Position numbers and translations under genes: made by a program. From NCBI GenBank assembly GCA_964495655.1, contig CAZBWK010000015.1, positions 1-49,427 of the forward strand: a stretch of 49,427 nt of DNA, read 5' to 3'. Under the pieces are notes generated by a model. That model did no database searches. It had not been told where the DNA came from and saw only the letters and a program-made list of their open reading frames with translations. Source of the DNA: JAAYJR01 sp964495655. Lineage in GTDB: Bacteria > Bacteroidota > Bacteroidia > Bacteroidales > Prolixibacteraceae. Positions 15,754 to 23,790 of this stretch are shown here, in pieces (positions within the stretch are counted from its first letter, which is position 1; the number at the start of each line of letters is the position of its first letter).

Positions 15754-16962
15754 ATGAAACATATTATAATTTTAGGAGACGGGATGGCAGATGAACCTCT
15801 TCCCCAATTCGGTGGGAAAACTCCCCTCCAGATGGCAAGGAAGCCAAATATTGACAAGCTTGCCAGACTTGGCAGAACAGGTAAGCTGATAACTGTACCT
15901 GACAATATGAGTCCGGGCAGTGAGATTGCCAACCTGGCTGTCCTTGGCTATGATGTCGAAAAGGTTTATGAAGGCAGGGGTGTGCTGGAAGCTGCCAGCA
16001 TGGGGGTGTCGCTCGGGCCCGGGGACCTGGCTCTGAGATGTAATATCATGACTTTGGAGAATAGTAATATAAAGAATCATTCTGCCGGACATATATCGAC
16101 CGCTGAAGCTTCTGAGCTGATAGACCTGCTGAACAGGGAGCTGGGAACTGACGAGATAACATTCTATCCGGGTGTGTCCTACCGTCACCTCCTGGTAATG
16201 AAAAACGGAAGTAAGGAGATAGGTTGTACTCCTCCCCACGACAGGCCGGGAGCTCCCTTCAGGGATTATCTGGTCAGGCCGCTGACGAAGGAGGCTGCAG
16301 GCACTGCACATAAGCTGAATAAACTGATAATGGAGTCACAGCCTCTGCTTGAACAGCATCCCGTAAATCTAAAAAGAGAGTCGGAAGGAAAAGATCCGGG
16401 CAACAGCATCTGGCTCTGGTCGCCGGGCTATAAACCGGTAATGCCTACAATGAAGGATTTGTTCGGCATTAACAGCGCCGCAGTGATCTCGGCTGTTGAC
16501 CTGATACAGGGTATCGGGATCTACGCCGGTATGGAAGTGATCAAGGTGGAGGGAGCTACCGGACTGTATGATACTAACTACGAAGGGAAGGCTGTGGCAG
16601 CCGTTAATGCCCTGAAGAGTAAGGATTTTGTCTACCTCCATGTGGAGGCCAGCGATGAGGCAGGACATGAAGGTGATGTAGAGCTTAAGACACGGACGAT
16701 CGAGTACCTCGACAGCAGAGTGGTGAAGTATATCACGGAGGAGACACGCAAAATGGATGAAGATGTGGCAATTGCTGTCCTGCCCGACCACCCGACACCA
16801 TGTGCAACAAAAGTTCATACCCGCGAGGCTGTGCCGTTCCTGATCTACTGGCCGGGTGTGGAGCCCGACAGCGTGGAGGTGTTTGATGAGTTCAGTACTT
16901 TGAAAGGATACTACGGACAGCTGACTAACGGACAATTTATAAGAACATTTTTGGGTAAGTGA
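15754..16962 (+). CDS. apgM: ApgM-type phosphoglycerate mutase-like protein, probable homoserine kinase of the thr operon
   Basis: This alkaline-phosphatase-superfamily enzyme is of the archaeal cofactor-independent phosphoglycerate mutase type. From ATG 15754 the 402-residue protein begins MKHIIILGDGMADEP with the first metal Asp, continues with SPGSEIANLAVLGYD, where the Ser is the phospho-acceptor of the family, and ends with the metal-binding HVEASDEAGHEGD and LPDHPTPCATKVHT segments. The frame stays open upstream to 15586, but those 56 codons come from repeat R3 and are not protein-like; the real start is at 15754. No thrB is present. In Bacteroides the same gene order occurs, and I recall that mutant-fitness data assigned homoserine kinase activity to the ApgM homologue; I favour that role here. 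thrC starts at or next to its stop. Confidence 0.88.
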   Translation: MKHIIILGDGMADEPLPQFGGKTPLQMARKPNIDKLARLGRTGKLITVPDNMSPGSEIANLAVLGYDVEKVYEGRGVLEAASMGVSLGPGDLALRCNIMTLENSNIKNHSAGHISTAEASELIDLLNRELGTDEITFYPGVSYRHLLVMKNGSKEIGCTPPHDRPGAPFRDYLVRPLTKEAAGTAHKLNKLIMESQPLLEQHPVNLKRESEGKDPGNSIWLWSPGYKPVMPTMKDLFGINSAAVISAVDLIQGIGIYAGMEVIKVEGATGLYDTNYEGKAVAAVNALKSKDFVYLHVEASDEAGHEGDVELKTRTIEYLDSRVVKYITEETRKMDEDVAIAVLPDHPTPCATKVHTREAVPFLIYWPGVEPDSVEVFDEFSTLKGYYGQLTNGQFIRTFLGK

Positions 16963-16964
16963 CT

Positions 16965-18269
16965 ATGATGTATTACAGTACTAATAAAAGTACCCCTGCG
17001 GTAACGCTGAAAGAGGCTGTTGTAAAAGGACTCGCCGCTGATAAAGGCCTTTTCATGCCAGCGAAGATAAATAAGTTTGATAATGAGTTTCTGGAGAATT
17101 TTGACAAGCTCTCTTTCAGGGAGATAGCTTTTGAAACGGCAAAAAAGTTTTTCGCAGAGGATGTGCCTGAGGACAAATTGCAGGAGATCGTTTATGATAC
17201 CCTGCCTTTTGATTGCCCTGTTGTTAAGGTGAAAGATAATATATTCTCTCTGGAGCTTTTTCACGGGCCTACTCTCGCTTTTAAGGATATTGGCGCCCGG
17301 TTTATGGCAAGACTGCTTAACTACTTTCTCGACGATAACGATGAGGTGGTTAACGTGCTTGTAGCTACGTCGGGCGATACGGGAAGCGCCGTGGCCAACG
17401 GTTTTCTTAAGGTGCCCGGGATAAGGGTGTTTGTGCTGTACCCCAAAGGTAAGGTTACCGCAATCCAGGAGTCGCAGTTTACTACTCTCGGACATAATAT
17501 CACTGCATTGGAGGTGGACGGGGTTTTTGATGACTGCCAGAGACTGGTGAAAACGGCATTTCTCGATGAGCAGGTGAATGAGAGGATGCTCCTTACCTCG
17601 GCTAACTCTATCAATGTGGCACGCTTCTTACCCCAGGCCTTCTACTATGTCAATGCTCTGGCAAGACTGAAAGAGCTTGGTGTTGACTACGAAAAGGTGG
17701 TGGTGTCGGTGCCGAGTGGTAACTTAGGGAACCTGACTGCCGGACTGATGGCCCGTGAGATGGGACTGCCGGTGCAGCAGTTCCTGGCCGCTAATAATGC
17801 GAATGATGTGGTATATGAATACCTGCAGACAGGAGTGTATAATCCTCGTAAATCGGTCGAGACTGTTGCTAATGCAATGGATGTGGGTGACCCGAGTAAT
17901 TTTGTCAGGATCCTTGACCTGTACGGCCATTCATATGAGAGAATTGCTGATGTTATAAAAGGATATCATTATACTGATGATCAGATAAAAGCAACTATTA
18001 AAAAGGTTTACAGGGAGACCGGATACCTGTGTGATCCCCACGGTGCATGCGGCTGCCAGGCTGTTGAAGACTATCTTCATAACGGACAGACGGGCCTGTT
18101 CCTCGAAACGGCTCACCCGGCAAAGTTTATTGAGACTGTCGAATCTGTCGCAGGTAAAGATCTTATACATATTCCGGGAAAATTGAAAGCATTTATGGAT
18201 GGAGAAAAGAAGAGTATACCGGTTGATAATGACTATGAAAAATTCAGGGATCTGCTGATAAATTCATAA
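16965..18269 (+). CDS. thrC: Threonine synthase
   Basis: ThrC converts O-phosphohomoserine to threonine with PLP. The N-terminus MMYYSTNKSTPAVTL is the classic start of the family. The PLP lysine is Lys107 in GPTLAFKDIGARF, the phosphate-binding loop is SGDTGSAV, and further conserved blocks are LLTSANSINVARFLPQ, PSGNLGNLTAG and the C-terminal CDPHGACG. The length of about 434 residues equals the E. coli-like ThrC class. An upstream GTG at 16959 overlaps the apgM stop, but the ATG at 16965 is a better start; ATG 16968 is also possible. It is the last gene of the operon; a long T-run (18291-18299) follows without a clear stem. Confidence 0.96.
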   Translation: MMYYSTNKSTPAVTLKEAVVKGLAADKGLFMPAKINKFDNEFLENFDKLSFREIAFETAKKFFAEDVPEDKLQEIVYDTLPFDCPVVKVKDNIFSLELFHGPTLAFKDIGARFMARLLNYFLDDNDEVVNVLVATSGDTGSAVANGFLKVPGIRVFVLYPKGKVTAIQESQFTTLGHNITALEVDGVFDDCQRLVKTAFLDEQVNERMLLTSANSINVARFLPQAFYYVNALARLKELGVDYEKVVVSVPSGNLGNLTAGLMAREMGLPVQQFLAANNANDVVYEYLQTGVYNPRKSVETVANAMDVGDPSNFVRILDLYGHSYERIADVIKGYHYTDDQIKATIKKVYRETGYLCDPHGACGCQAVEDYLHNGQTGLFLETAHPAKFIETVESVAGKDLIHIPGKLKAFMDGEKKSIPVDNDYEKFRDLLINS

Positions 18270-18359
18270 TTATTGCAAAATGAGGTGAACTTTTTTTTTG
18301 TTTTTATGTTTTTTTAAACTAAAGAGCTTAATATTCGTATAGATATTAAATTTCTATAT

Positions 18360-18367
18360 TATTTTTG
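18360..18367 (+). promoter_or_regulatory. -7 box (TATTTTTG) of rpoD-rpe
   Basis: Fits TAnnTTTG and lies 58 bases before the rpoD start, in the AT-rich gap after thrC. This box type is the one the encoded sigma factor itself is expected to read. Confidence 0.45.
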
Positions 18368-18425
18368 TCAGAAATTTTTATTTGGATTCCGGTTAAATGT
18401 AGCCTGAGAAAATAAAACCAGCTTT

Positions 18426-19292
18426 ATGAGACAACTGAAAATTACCAAACAGGTCACCAATCGTGATACTCTATCATTGGATAAATATCTTCACGAGATT
18501 GGTAAGGTAGAGTTGTTGTCTGCAGAAGAGGAGGTGGAACTTGCCAAGAAGATAAGGAAAGGCGACAGAAATTCGCTGAATACCCTGATACAGTCTAACT
18601 TAAGGTTTGTTGTGTCGGTGGCAAAGCAATACCAGAACCAGGGACTTAGCCTTCCTGATCTTATCAATGAGGGTAATCTCGGACTTATAAAAGCTGCCGA
18701 ACGGTTTGATGAGACACGCGGTTTTAAGTTTATCTCTTATGCCGTCTGGTGGATCAGGCAATCCATTTTGCAGGCCCTTGCCGAACAGTCGAGGATAGTG
18801 CGGCTGCCCCTGAATAAGATTGGATCAATTAATAAGATAAATAAAGCAATTAATAAGCTGGAGCAGGAGTTTCAACGGGAGCCTACTATCGAAGAGCTCG
18901 CTGAAATGATAGAGTCAAAACCTGACCTCATTGAAGATGCAATGAACTTTTCTAATGTTCATGTGTCGATGGACGCACCACTCAGGGATGATGAGCTTAA
19001 CAATATGTATGATGTAATGTTGAACGAAGATTCTCCCAGTCCTGATACCGAGCTGTTAGACAGTTCGCTGCGTAAGGAGATAGAACGCTCCCTTTCAACT
19101 CTGAGTCAGCGTGAAGCAGATATACTCAGATACTATTTCGGACTGAACAACTATCCGCCTCATACACTTGAGGAGATAGGAGAGGAGTTCGGTCTTACCC
19201 GCGAGAGGGTGCGCCAGATTAAAGAGAAAGCAATTAAAAAATTAAAAAATCAATACCGTAACAGATTGCTCAAAGCATATCTTGGACAATAA
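18426..19292 (+). CDS. rpoD: Primary sigma factor RpoD (Bacteroidota type)
   Basis: This 288-residue sigma-70 factor directs RNA polymerase to housekeeping promoters. It begins at region 1.2 (DTLSLDKYLHEIGKVELLS), with no acidic region 1.1, then has region 2 (NLRFVVSVAKQYQNQGLSLPDLINEGNLGLIKAAERFD, then FISYAVWWIRQSI), region 3 (PTIEELAEMIE) and region 4 with the helix-turn-helix (LEEIGEEFGLTRERVRQIKEKA). The short length and lack of region 1.1 are characteristic of the Bacteroidota primary sigma, which recognises -33 TTTG and -7 TAnnTTTG rather than the usual -35/-10; the boxes found in this window agree. rpe follows after 8 bases. Confidence 0.95.
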   Translation: MRQLKITKQVTNRDTLSLDKYLHEIGKVELLSAEEEVELAKKIRKGDRNSLNTLIQSNLRFVVSVAKQYQNQGLSLPDLINEGNLGLIKAAERFDETRGFKFISYAVWWIRQSILQALAEQSRIVRLPLNKIGSINKINKAINKLEQEFQREPTIEELAEMIESKPDLIEDAMNFSNVHVSMDAPLRDDELNNMYDVMLNEDSPSPDTELLDSSLRKEIERSLSTLSQREADILRYYFGLNNYPPHTLEEIGEEFGLTRERVRQIKEKAIKKLKNQYRNRLLKAYLGQ

Positions 19293-19300
19293 TATTAATT

Positions 19301-19951
19301 ATGACATATATAGCACCTTCAATTTTATCGGCTGATTTCAATCAACTGGGGAGAGATATAATGATGATCAATGAGAGTGAAGCCGATTTTATTCATTGTG
19401 ATATAATGGACGGCGTATTTGTTCCCAATATCTCTTTTGGAATCCCTGTTGTTGAACATGTTAAAAGAATAGCAACCAAACCGCTTGATGTCCATCTGAT
19501 GATCATCGACCCTGATAAGTATATAGAAGAATTTTCAAAAGCCGGAGCATCGTGGCTGACTGTTCATTATGAGACCTGTCCGCACCTTCACCGTACAGTG
19601 AATTATATTAAGGAACAGGAGGTTAAGGCAAGTGTTTGTCTGAATCCCCATACTCCGGTATCTGTGCTTGAGAATATTATCTCTGAGATTGATATGGTGC
19701 TGCTGATGTCGGTGAACCCGGGTTTCGGCGGACAGGATTTTATTCCTCTTACAGTTAAGAAGGTAAAAGAGCTGAAGAGAATGATCAGTGATTATAATCC
19801 CGGTTGCCTTATTGAGGTTGACGGGGGTGTTAATTTTGAGACAGGCAGGATGCTTATCGATGCCGGTACTGATGTGCTGGTGGCAGGCAGCTTTGTTTTT
19901 AAATCGGATGATCCGGCTGGTACAATTGCAAGATTGAAAAGGCTCCGGTAA
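19301..19951 (+). CDS. rpe: Ribulose-phosphate 3-epimerase
   Basis: This pentose-phosphate-pathway enzyme interconverts ribulose 5-phosphate and xylulose 5-phosphate in the cytoplasm. The 216-residue TIM barrel starts IAPSILSADFNQLG, with the HCDIMDGVFVPNISFG metal and active-site block, DVHLMI, the MSVNPGFGGQ phosphate-side loop, and VDGGVN with the second catalytic Asp near residue 175. Every canonical motif and the usual length are present. It begins 8 bases after rpoD and is probably expressed with it. Repeat R4 follows the stop immediately. Confidence 0.96.
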   Translation: MTYIAPSILSADFNQLGRDIMMINESEADFIHCDIMDGVFVPNISFGIPVVEHVKRIATKPLDVHLMIIDPDKYIEEFSKAGASWLTVHYETCPHLHRTVNYIKEQEVKASVCLNPHTPVSVLENIISEIDMVLLMSVNPGFGGQDFIPLTVKKVKELKRMISDYNPGCLIEVDGGVNFETGRMLIDAGTDVLVAGSFVFKSDDPAGTIARLKRLR

Positions 19952-20008
19952 TGGCAGCCCGCTTGTTCAAAACCCTATCCTTTGCCGTTCGCTTGAGCGA
20001 ACGGACAA
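19952..20008 (+). repeat. Intergenic REP-like element, right half (copy R4)
   Basis: Starts at the rpe stop: spacer GGCAGCCCGCTTGTTCAAAA, inner arm CCCTATCCTTTGCC and a perfect hairpin CCGTTCGC-TTGA-GCGAACGG (19985-20004). The left hairpin is absent. It sits between two convergent genes. Confidence 0.82.
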
Positions 20009-20233
20009 TCATAAAATCATAGTACCCTGCTGATCCCGAAAACAATTTTTATAAAAAGCACAATCAGATGAACAGTGGGTGCAGTCAAATTTGCCGGCTG
20101 ATCCTCTGATATTGTTTTTAGCAGCTCTTCTTACACCTTTGGGGGTTTTTCTGAAAAAACCGGCAAATATCTTCCAGAGTGAAATAAACACAGCAAGGAC
20201 AATTATGATATATGTTATGATCTCTTGTGCCAT
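20009..20233 (-). CDS. Small Cys-rich membrane protein, FeoB-associated type
   Basis: This 74-residue protein has one N-terminal membrane segment (residues 5-26, IITYIIIVLAVFISLWKIF), a basic middle (FFRKTPKGVRRAAK) and a C-terminal cysteine cluster (CTHCSSDCAFYKNC). It begins 2 bases after the feoB stop, so it is in the same transcript. The layout (short anchor then C-x-x-C clusters) matches the small FeoB-associated Cys-rich proteins seen next to ferrous-iron transporters, though sequence-level membership is inferred. A likely role is binding or relaying iron at the inner membrane. Short length and distinct composition argue against chance: there is clear hydrophobic/basic/cysteine zoning. 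Confidence 0.7.
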   Translation of the reverse strand: MAQEIITYIIIVLAVFISLWKIFAGFFRKTPKGVRRAAKNNIRGSAGKFDCTHCSSDCAFYKNCFRDQQGTMIL

Positions 20234-20235
20234 CT

Positions 20236-22701
20236 TTATATAAACAAACCTGCAATGTTATATGTCACAAATGCTGCAATCCATGCCAGCACGGTAGTAT
20301 AGAGAATGATAAAGACACTCCATTTCCACGATCCTGCTTCATTTTTAATAGTAGCCACAACACCTATACACGGGAAATAGATCAGGATAAAAACCAGGAA
20401 GGCCAGCGCTGTTGCCGGGTTAAACACCTTTTTGCCCATGTGTCTGCCTGACTGGTGAACCTCATTCTGCAGCTTTTTCTGCAGGTTAACTGTCGATTCA
20501 TCAACATCACTCTGGTAAAGTACTCCCATTGTACTTACTATTATCTCTTTAGCAGGAAGGCCTGCTAATAGACTGATAGTCATTTTCCAGTCGAAGCCAA
20601 CCGGACGCATCACGGGAACAATGAACTGTCCTATCCGTCCGAGATAAGAATTGGCAAGCTGCTCCTGCCGGCTGATATCTGCTGTTGAGGCATCAGCCGT
20701 GAATTTGCCTGTGGAACTGTCTGAAATACCTGTAACAAAATTTTCCGCAGAGGAGGTGGTTTGGCGGTTCGCATCCGTTTCGCGGGGGAAATATCCCAGT
20801 GCCCAGATAATGACGGCTCCCAGTAAGATAACCGTACCTATTTTTTTCAGGTAATGGCTGGTTTTGTCCCACATATGATAGATGATAGTCCGCAGCGTTG
20901 GCACCCTGTATGGCACCAGTTCCATTACAAAAGGTGTCTCCTTGCTTTTAAAGACTGTCATGTTCAGCATGCGTGCAGTGATAAATGCAAATAGTATCCC
21001 CAGGGCATAGAGGCCTATGAGAATAAGTGACTGATATTTACTGAAGAAGGCCGAGATTATCAGGATGTATACCGGCAGGCGGGCTGAGCACGACATGAAA
21101 GGGATTATCAGCATAGTGAGGAGCCTGTCGTTGCGGTTACGCATGGAGCGTGTAGCCAGGATAGCCGGCACATTGCAACCGAATCCCATTATTAGGGGAA
21201 TAAAAGACCTCCCGTGCAGTCCGAACCTGTGCATTATCTTATCCATAATAAAAGCTGCACGCGACATATATCCCGACTCCTCGAGAACGGAGATAAAGAA
21301 AAAGAGGATAAGAATGTTTGGTAAAAAAATCAGTACGCTGCCGACGCCGCTTATTATTCCATTGGTAATAAGGTCTTTCAGCATTCCGTCACCCATTAAT
21401 CCCGCAATGAGGTTATTAACCCATAATACCGCATTGTCTATCCAGTTCATAGGATAGGAGCCAAGATTAAAGGTGGCATAGAACATAAGGAAAAGAATCG
21501 CTGTAAAGATTGGAAATCCTAAATGTTTGTGAGTTAGTAAATTATCAATTTTTTCAGACCTTGTCTTCTCCTTTCCGAAGGGATTATTGTATGTCTCTTT
21601 CAGAGCTCCTGCTATAAAGCCGTATTTAGCATCAGTGATCACAGTTTCACTTCTTTCGTCGAGAAGAGCCTCAATACGCCTGATCTCTTTATTGCTCGTG
21701 TTTTCAATTTCACGGAAGTTTGGGTATTGCGATAACAGGTCACGTATATGGCTGTCCTTTTCCAGCATTTTTATTGCCAGGAAGCGGGATGATATTTTAT
21801 CGGTTAACGGTTTGTCCTCTTTAATCTTAAGCCTGATCTTCTGTATCGACTCCTCAATGTCGTTTCCATAGTTAATATGTATATGGCGGGTTATAGTATC
21901 CCTGCCCTCGAAAACTTCAATAACCTTATCTGTAAGCATGTCGAGCCCGATGCCCTTCGGACTGATGGTAGGTACGAAGGGCAGGCCCATAAGCCTTGAC
22001 AGCTCTTTATAATCAAATTCGATCTTTTTTCTTTCAAGCTCATCGTACATATTCAGGGCTGCAACTATCCGCAGGTCCATGTCGATAAGCTGGGTTGTTA
22101 AAAAGAGGTTTCTTTCGAGACTGCCGGAGTCGAGTACATTGATCACTATGTCGGGAGTCTGTTCATATATGAACTTTCTTACAAATATCTCCTCCTCAGA
22201 ATAGGCAGTGAGGCTGTAGGTGCCCGGGAGATCATAAAAAATAAATGTATAACCTTTAGCCGTGAATTCAACCCTTTTTATATCGACTGTCACACCCGTG
22301 TAGTTTCCCACTTTCTCCTTCGACCGGGAGATATAGTTGAAAAGAGTTGTCTTTCCGCAGTTCGGATTACCCACCAGGGCTACGTTAATGATCCGGCTCT
22401 TTGCTGAGTGGACGGCATGGGCAGTACTGACATCTATTACTCCCTTGTATTTTCCGTTTTGTGTTTCATCAAAGCTGCCGGCATTGACAACCTCGATCAA
22501 ATCAGCTTCTGATTTACGCAGTGATACATTGTAATCAAGTATCTTAAACTCAAAAGGCCCGTTAAAAGGAGCATTCTTGATTACTTTTATCTCTTTCCCC
22601 TTTACAAATCCCATCTCAGAAATGCGCTTCCTGAAGGAGCCGTGACCAAGGATCTTTGTAATTATTACCGTTTCACTGTATTTTACCTCACTCAGCTTCA
22701 A
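20236..22701 (-). CDS. feoB: Ferrous iron transporter, FeoA-FeoB fusion
   Basis: This inner-membrane GTPase-gated Fe(II) importer is 821 residues long. It starts with a FeoA-type SH3-like domain (1-72, with the RKRISEMGFVKG turn), a linker, then the FeoB G domain: G1 GNPNCGKTTLFN (111-122), G2 GNYTGVTVD, G3 DLPGTYSL, and G4 near LNMYDE in place of NxxD. A GDI-type spacer, two gate motifs and about eight to ten membrane helices (from about 390 to the end; SGYMSRAAFIMDKIMHRFGL, LPAKEIIVSTMGVL) follow. Fusion of FeoA to FeoB is common in Bacteroidota. The small Cys-rich gene follows directly. A minus-strand TATATTTG box (22758-22751) and an AT-rich palindrome in the leader suggest iron-dependent control. 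Confidence 0.96.
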   Translation of the reverse strand: MKLSEVKYSETVIITKILGHGSFRKRISEMGFVKGKEIKVIKNAPFNGPFEFKILDYNVSLRKSEADLIEVVNAGSFDETQNGKYKGVIDVSTAHAVHSAKSRIINVALVGNPNCGKTTLFNYISRSKEKVGNYTGVTVDIKRVEFTAKGYTFIFYDLPGTYSLTAYSEEEIFVRKFIYEQTPDIVINVLDSGSLERNLFLTTQLIDMDLRIVAALNMYDELERKKIEFDYKELSRLMGLPFVPTISPKGIGLDMLTDKVIEVFEGRDTITRHIHINYGNDIEESIQKIRLKIKEDKPLTDKISSRFLAIKMLEKDSHIRDLLSQYPNFREIENTSNKEIRRIEALLDERSETVITDAKYGFIAGALKETYNNPFGKEKTRSEKIDNLLTHKHLGFPIFTAILFLMFYATFNLGSYPMNWIDNAVLWVNNLIAGLMGDGMLKDLITNGIISGVGSVLIFLPNILILFFFISVLEESGYMSRAAFIMDKIMHRFGLHGRSFIPLIMGFGCNVPAILATRSMRNRNDRLLTMLIIPFMSCSARLPVYILIISAFFSKYQSLILIGLYALGILFAFITARMLNMTVFKSKETPFVMELVPYRVPTLRTIIYHMWDKTSHYLKKIGTVILLGAVIIWALGYFPRETDANRQTTSSAENFVTGISDSSTGKFTADASTADISRQEQLANSYLGRIGQFIVPVMRPVGFDWKMTISLLAGLPAKEIIVSTMGVLYQSDVDESTVNLQKKLQNEVHQSGRHMGKKVFNPATALAFLVFILIYFPCIGVVATIKNEAGSWKWSVFIILYTTVLAWIAAFVTYNIAGLFI

Positions 22702-22721
22702 TATTACTGTCCCCTTCTTTA

Positions 22722-22735
22722 TTAATTTAAATTAA
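22722..22735. promoter_or_regulatory. 14-bp AT palindrome in the feoB leader
   Basis: TTAATTTAAATTAA is perfectly symmetric and lies between the likely transcription start (about 22747) and the feoB ATG at 22701. It may be an operator for an iron-responsive repressor, but AT-rich palindromes arise easily by chance. Confidence 0.3.
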
Positions 22736-22750
22736 ATAAAAATAAGGATA

Positions 22751-22758
22751 CAAATATA
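22751..22758 (-). promoter_or_regulatory. -7 box (TATATTTG, minus strand) of feoB
   Basis: Reverse complement of CAAATATA. Perfect TAnnTTTG 50 bases upstream of the feoB start. Confidence 0.5.
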
Positions 22759-22809
22759 TTGAAATTAATTTTTAATTGTTTGATCTTTTTATTTTATGTA
22801 ATAAACAGG

Positions 22810-22817
22810 TAATTTTG
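22810..22817 (+). promoter_or_regulatory. -7 box (TAATTTTG) of the HEAT-like gene
   Basis: Fits TAnnTTTG and lies only 13 bases before the ATG at 22831, implying a leader of under ten bases, nearly leaderless. Confidence 0.45.
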
Positions 22818-22830
22818 TTAATAAATTGTG

Positions 22831-23589
22831 ATGATGGATGTAGGAGAATCATATGAAGATATACAGAAAGTGTTTGAGGAAATTCCTGATAATTTCAACA
22901 TTCTGGAGGAGCAGATCGACATAGATGAGCAGTTCATGTATTTTGAGAGATCCAAAACGTTGAGGGAGAAGAGTGAAGGAGTTAAAGTGATGCCTGAAAA
23001 CTGCGATGAGCTCTATTCTCCTGAAACATCGTCAGACAGGAAAAAGGAATTACTGGTATCACTGGCGCTGGTTCCCGATGTAAAAGCATACCGCATACTT
23101 GAGGATTATATCCGGAAGGCTGATAAGACGGTCAGGAACTGGGCGGTGCTGGCTTTGCACGAAAGCCGTATGCTGTTGCGAAGCTCCCTTCTGGAGGAGA
23201 AGCAGGTTTTTATATCGACAGGACTTGGCGGCAAGGGAAAGAAGTTGCGTTACTATGTTGTTTTCATAGCCGGCACCCCTGAAAAAATGCTTGAACCTGC
23301 TCAGCAAAAGCTTTTAAAGGATGAGCTGATCTTTGCACTGAAGCAGGAGAAGGGGGAATTTGAGTCGATCGATTTTTCGCAGGGTTTTGCCTCCTCGCTG
23401 TTGCTGCTTCCCCTGAGAGCTGATCTTAAGGAGATTTTTTCGGGTGTGATTGATGAGTGTAATCAGTTTGGCAATTTCCTGGCCGAGGATATCATTCTTA
23501 CTAATGTTAAAATATTGTCGAGGAGTGAGATTATGGATTTTATCAATTCTGGCGACGATGAAGAGCTCCCTGCTGAAGGTGATAAATGA
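22831..23589 (+). CDS. Conserved-looking HEAT-like helical protein of unknown function
   Basis: I do not recognise a named family. The 252-residue protein is soluble and acidic, with no signal peptide or membrane segment. Residues 70-125 look like two HEAT-like helical repeats (KKELLVSLALVPDVKAYRILEDYI, in which the LVSLALVPDVKAY turn recurs in style at TVRNWAVLALHESR). The second half has a beta-rich core (GKKLRYYVVFIAG) followed by helices and an acidic tail (SGDDEELPAEGDK). The frame also opens at GTG 22828 and ATG 22834; I use ATG 22831. It has its own promoter box and is followed by tRNA-Arg. HEAT-like units suggest a protein-binding role; that is inference only. Confidence 0.7.
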   Translation: MMDVGESYEDIQKVFEEIPDNFNILEEQIDIDEQFMYFERSKTLREKSEGVKVMPENCDELYSPETSSDRKKELLVSLALVPDVKAYRILEDYIRKADKTVRNWAVLALHESRMLLRSSLLEEKQVFISTGLGGKGKKLRYYVVFIAGTPEKMLEPAQQKLLKDELIFALKQEKGEFESIDFSQGFASSLLLLPLRADLKEIFSGVIDECNQFGNFLAEDIILTNVKILSRSEIMDFINSGDDEELPAEGDK

Positions 23590-23630
23590 TATTGTTCATT
23601 AATTTTTTTAGCTCTGTATATAAAAAATAT

Positions 23631-23638
23631 TATATTTG
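23631..23638 (+). promoter_or_regulatory. -7 box (TATATTTG) of tRNA-Arg
   Basis: Perfect TAnnTTTG box 17 bases before the 5' end of the tRNA. Confidence 0.5.
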
Positions 23639-23655
23639 CAGCTCTTTATAAAAAT

Positions 23656-23729
23656 GGACCTGTAGCTTAATTGGATAGAGCACCTGACTACGGATCAGGA
23701 GGTTGGGGGTTCGAGTCCCTCCAGGTTCA
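23656..23729 (+). tRNA. tRNA-Arg (anticodon ACG)
   Basis: The 74-base cloverleaf folds cleanly. Acceptor stem GGACCTG pairs with CAGGTTC (one G-U). The D arm contains GCTTAATTGGATAGAGC. The anticodon stem CCTGA/TCAGG encloses the loop CTACGGA, with anticodon ACG at 23690-23692 (A34, expected to become inosine, reading CGN). The T arm has GGTTCGAGTCC. CCA is not encoded in full (the base after the discriminator A is C, then A). A terminator follows. Confidence 0.96.
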
Positions 23730-23741
23730 CAGGAAACTGCA

Positions 23742-23777
23742 AAGAGTTGCAAAGTGTTAATCTTGCAACTCTTTTTT
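23742..23777 (+). terminator. Terminator after tRNA-Arg, or attenuator before the GMP-synthetase-like gene
   Basis: An 11-bp perfect stem AAGAGTTGCAA / TTGCAACTCTT with a 10-base loop is followed by TTTT. It ends only 13 bases before the next gene's GTG start, with no promoter in between. Confidence 0.8.
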
Positions 23778-23790
23778 AAATTAAATACCT

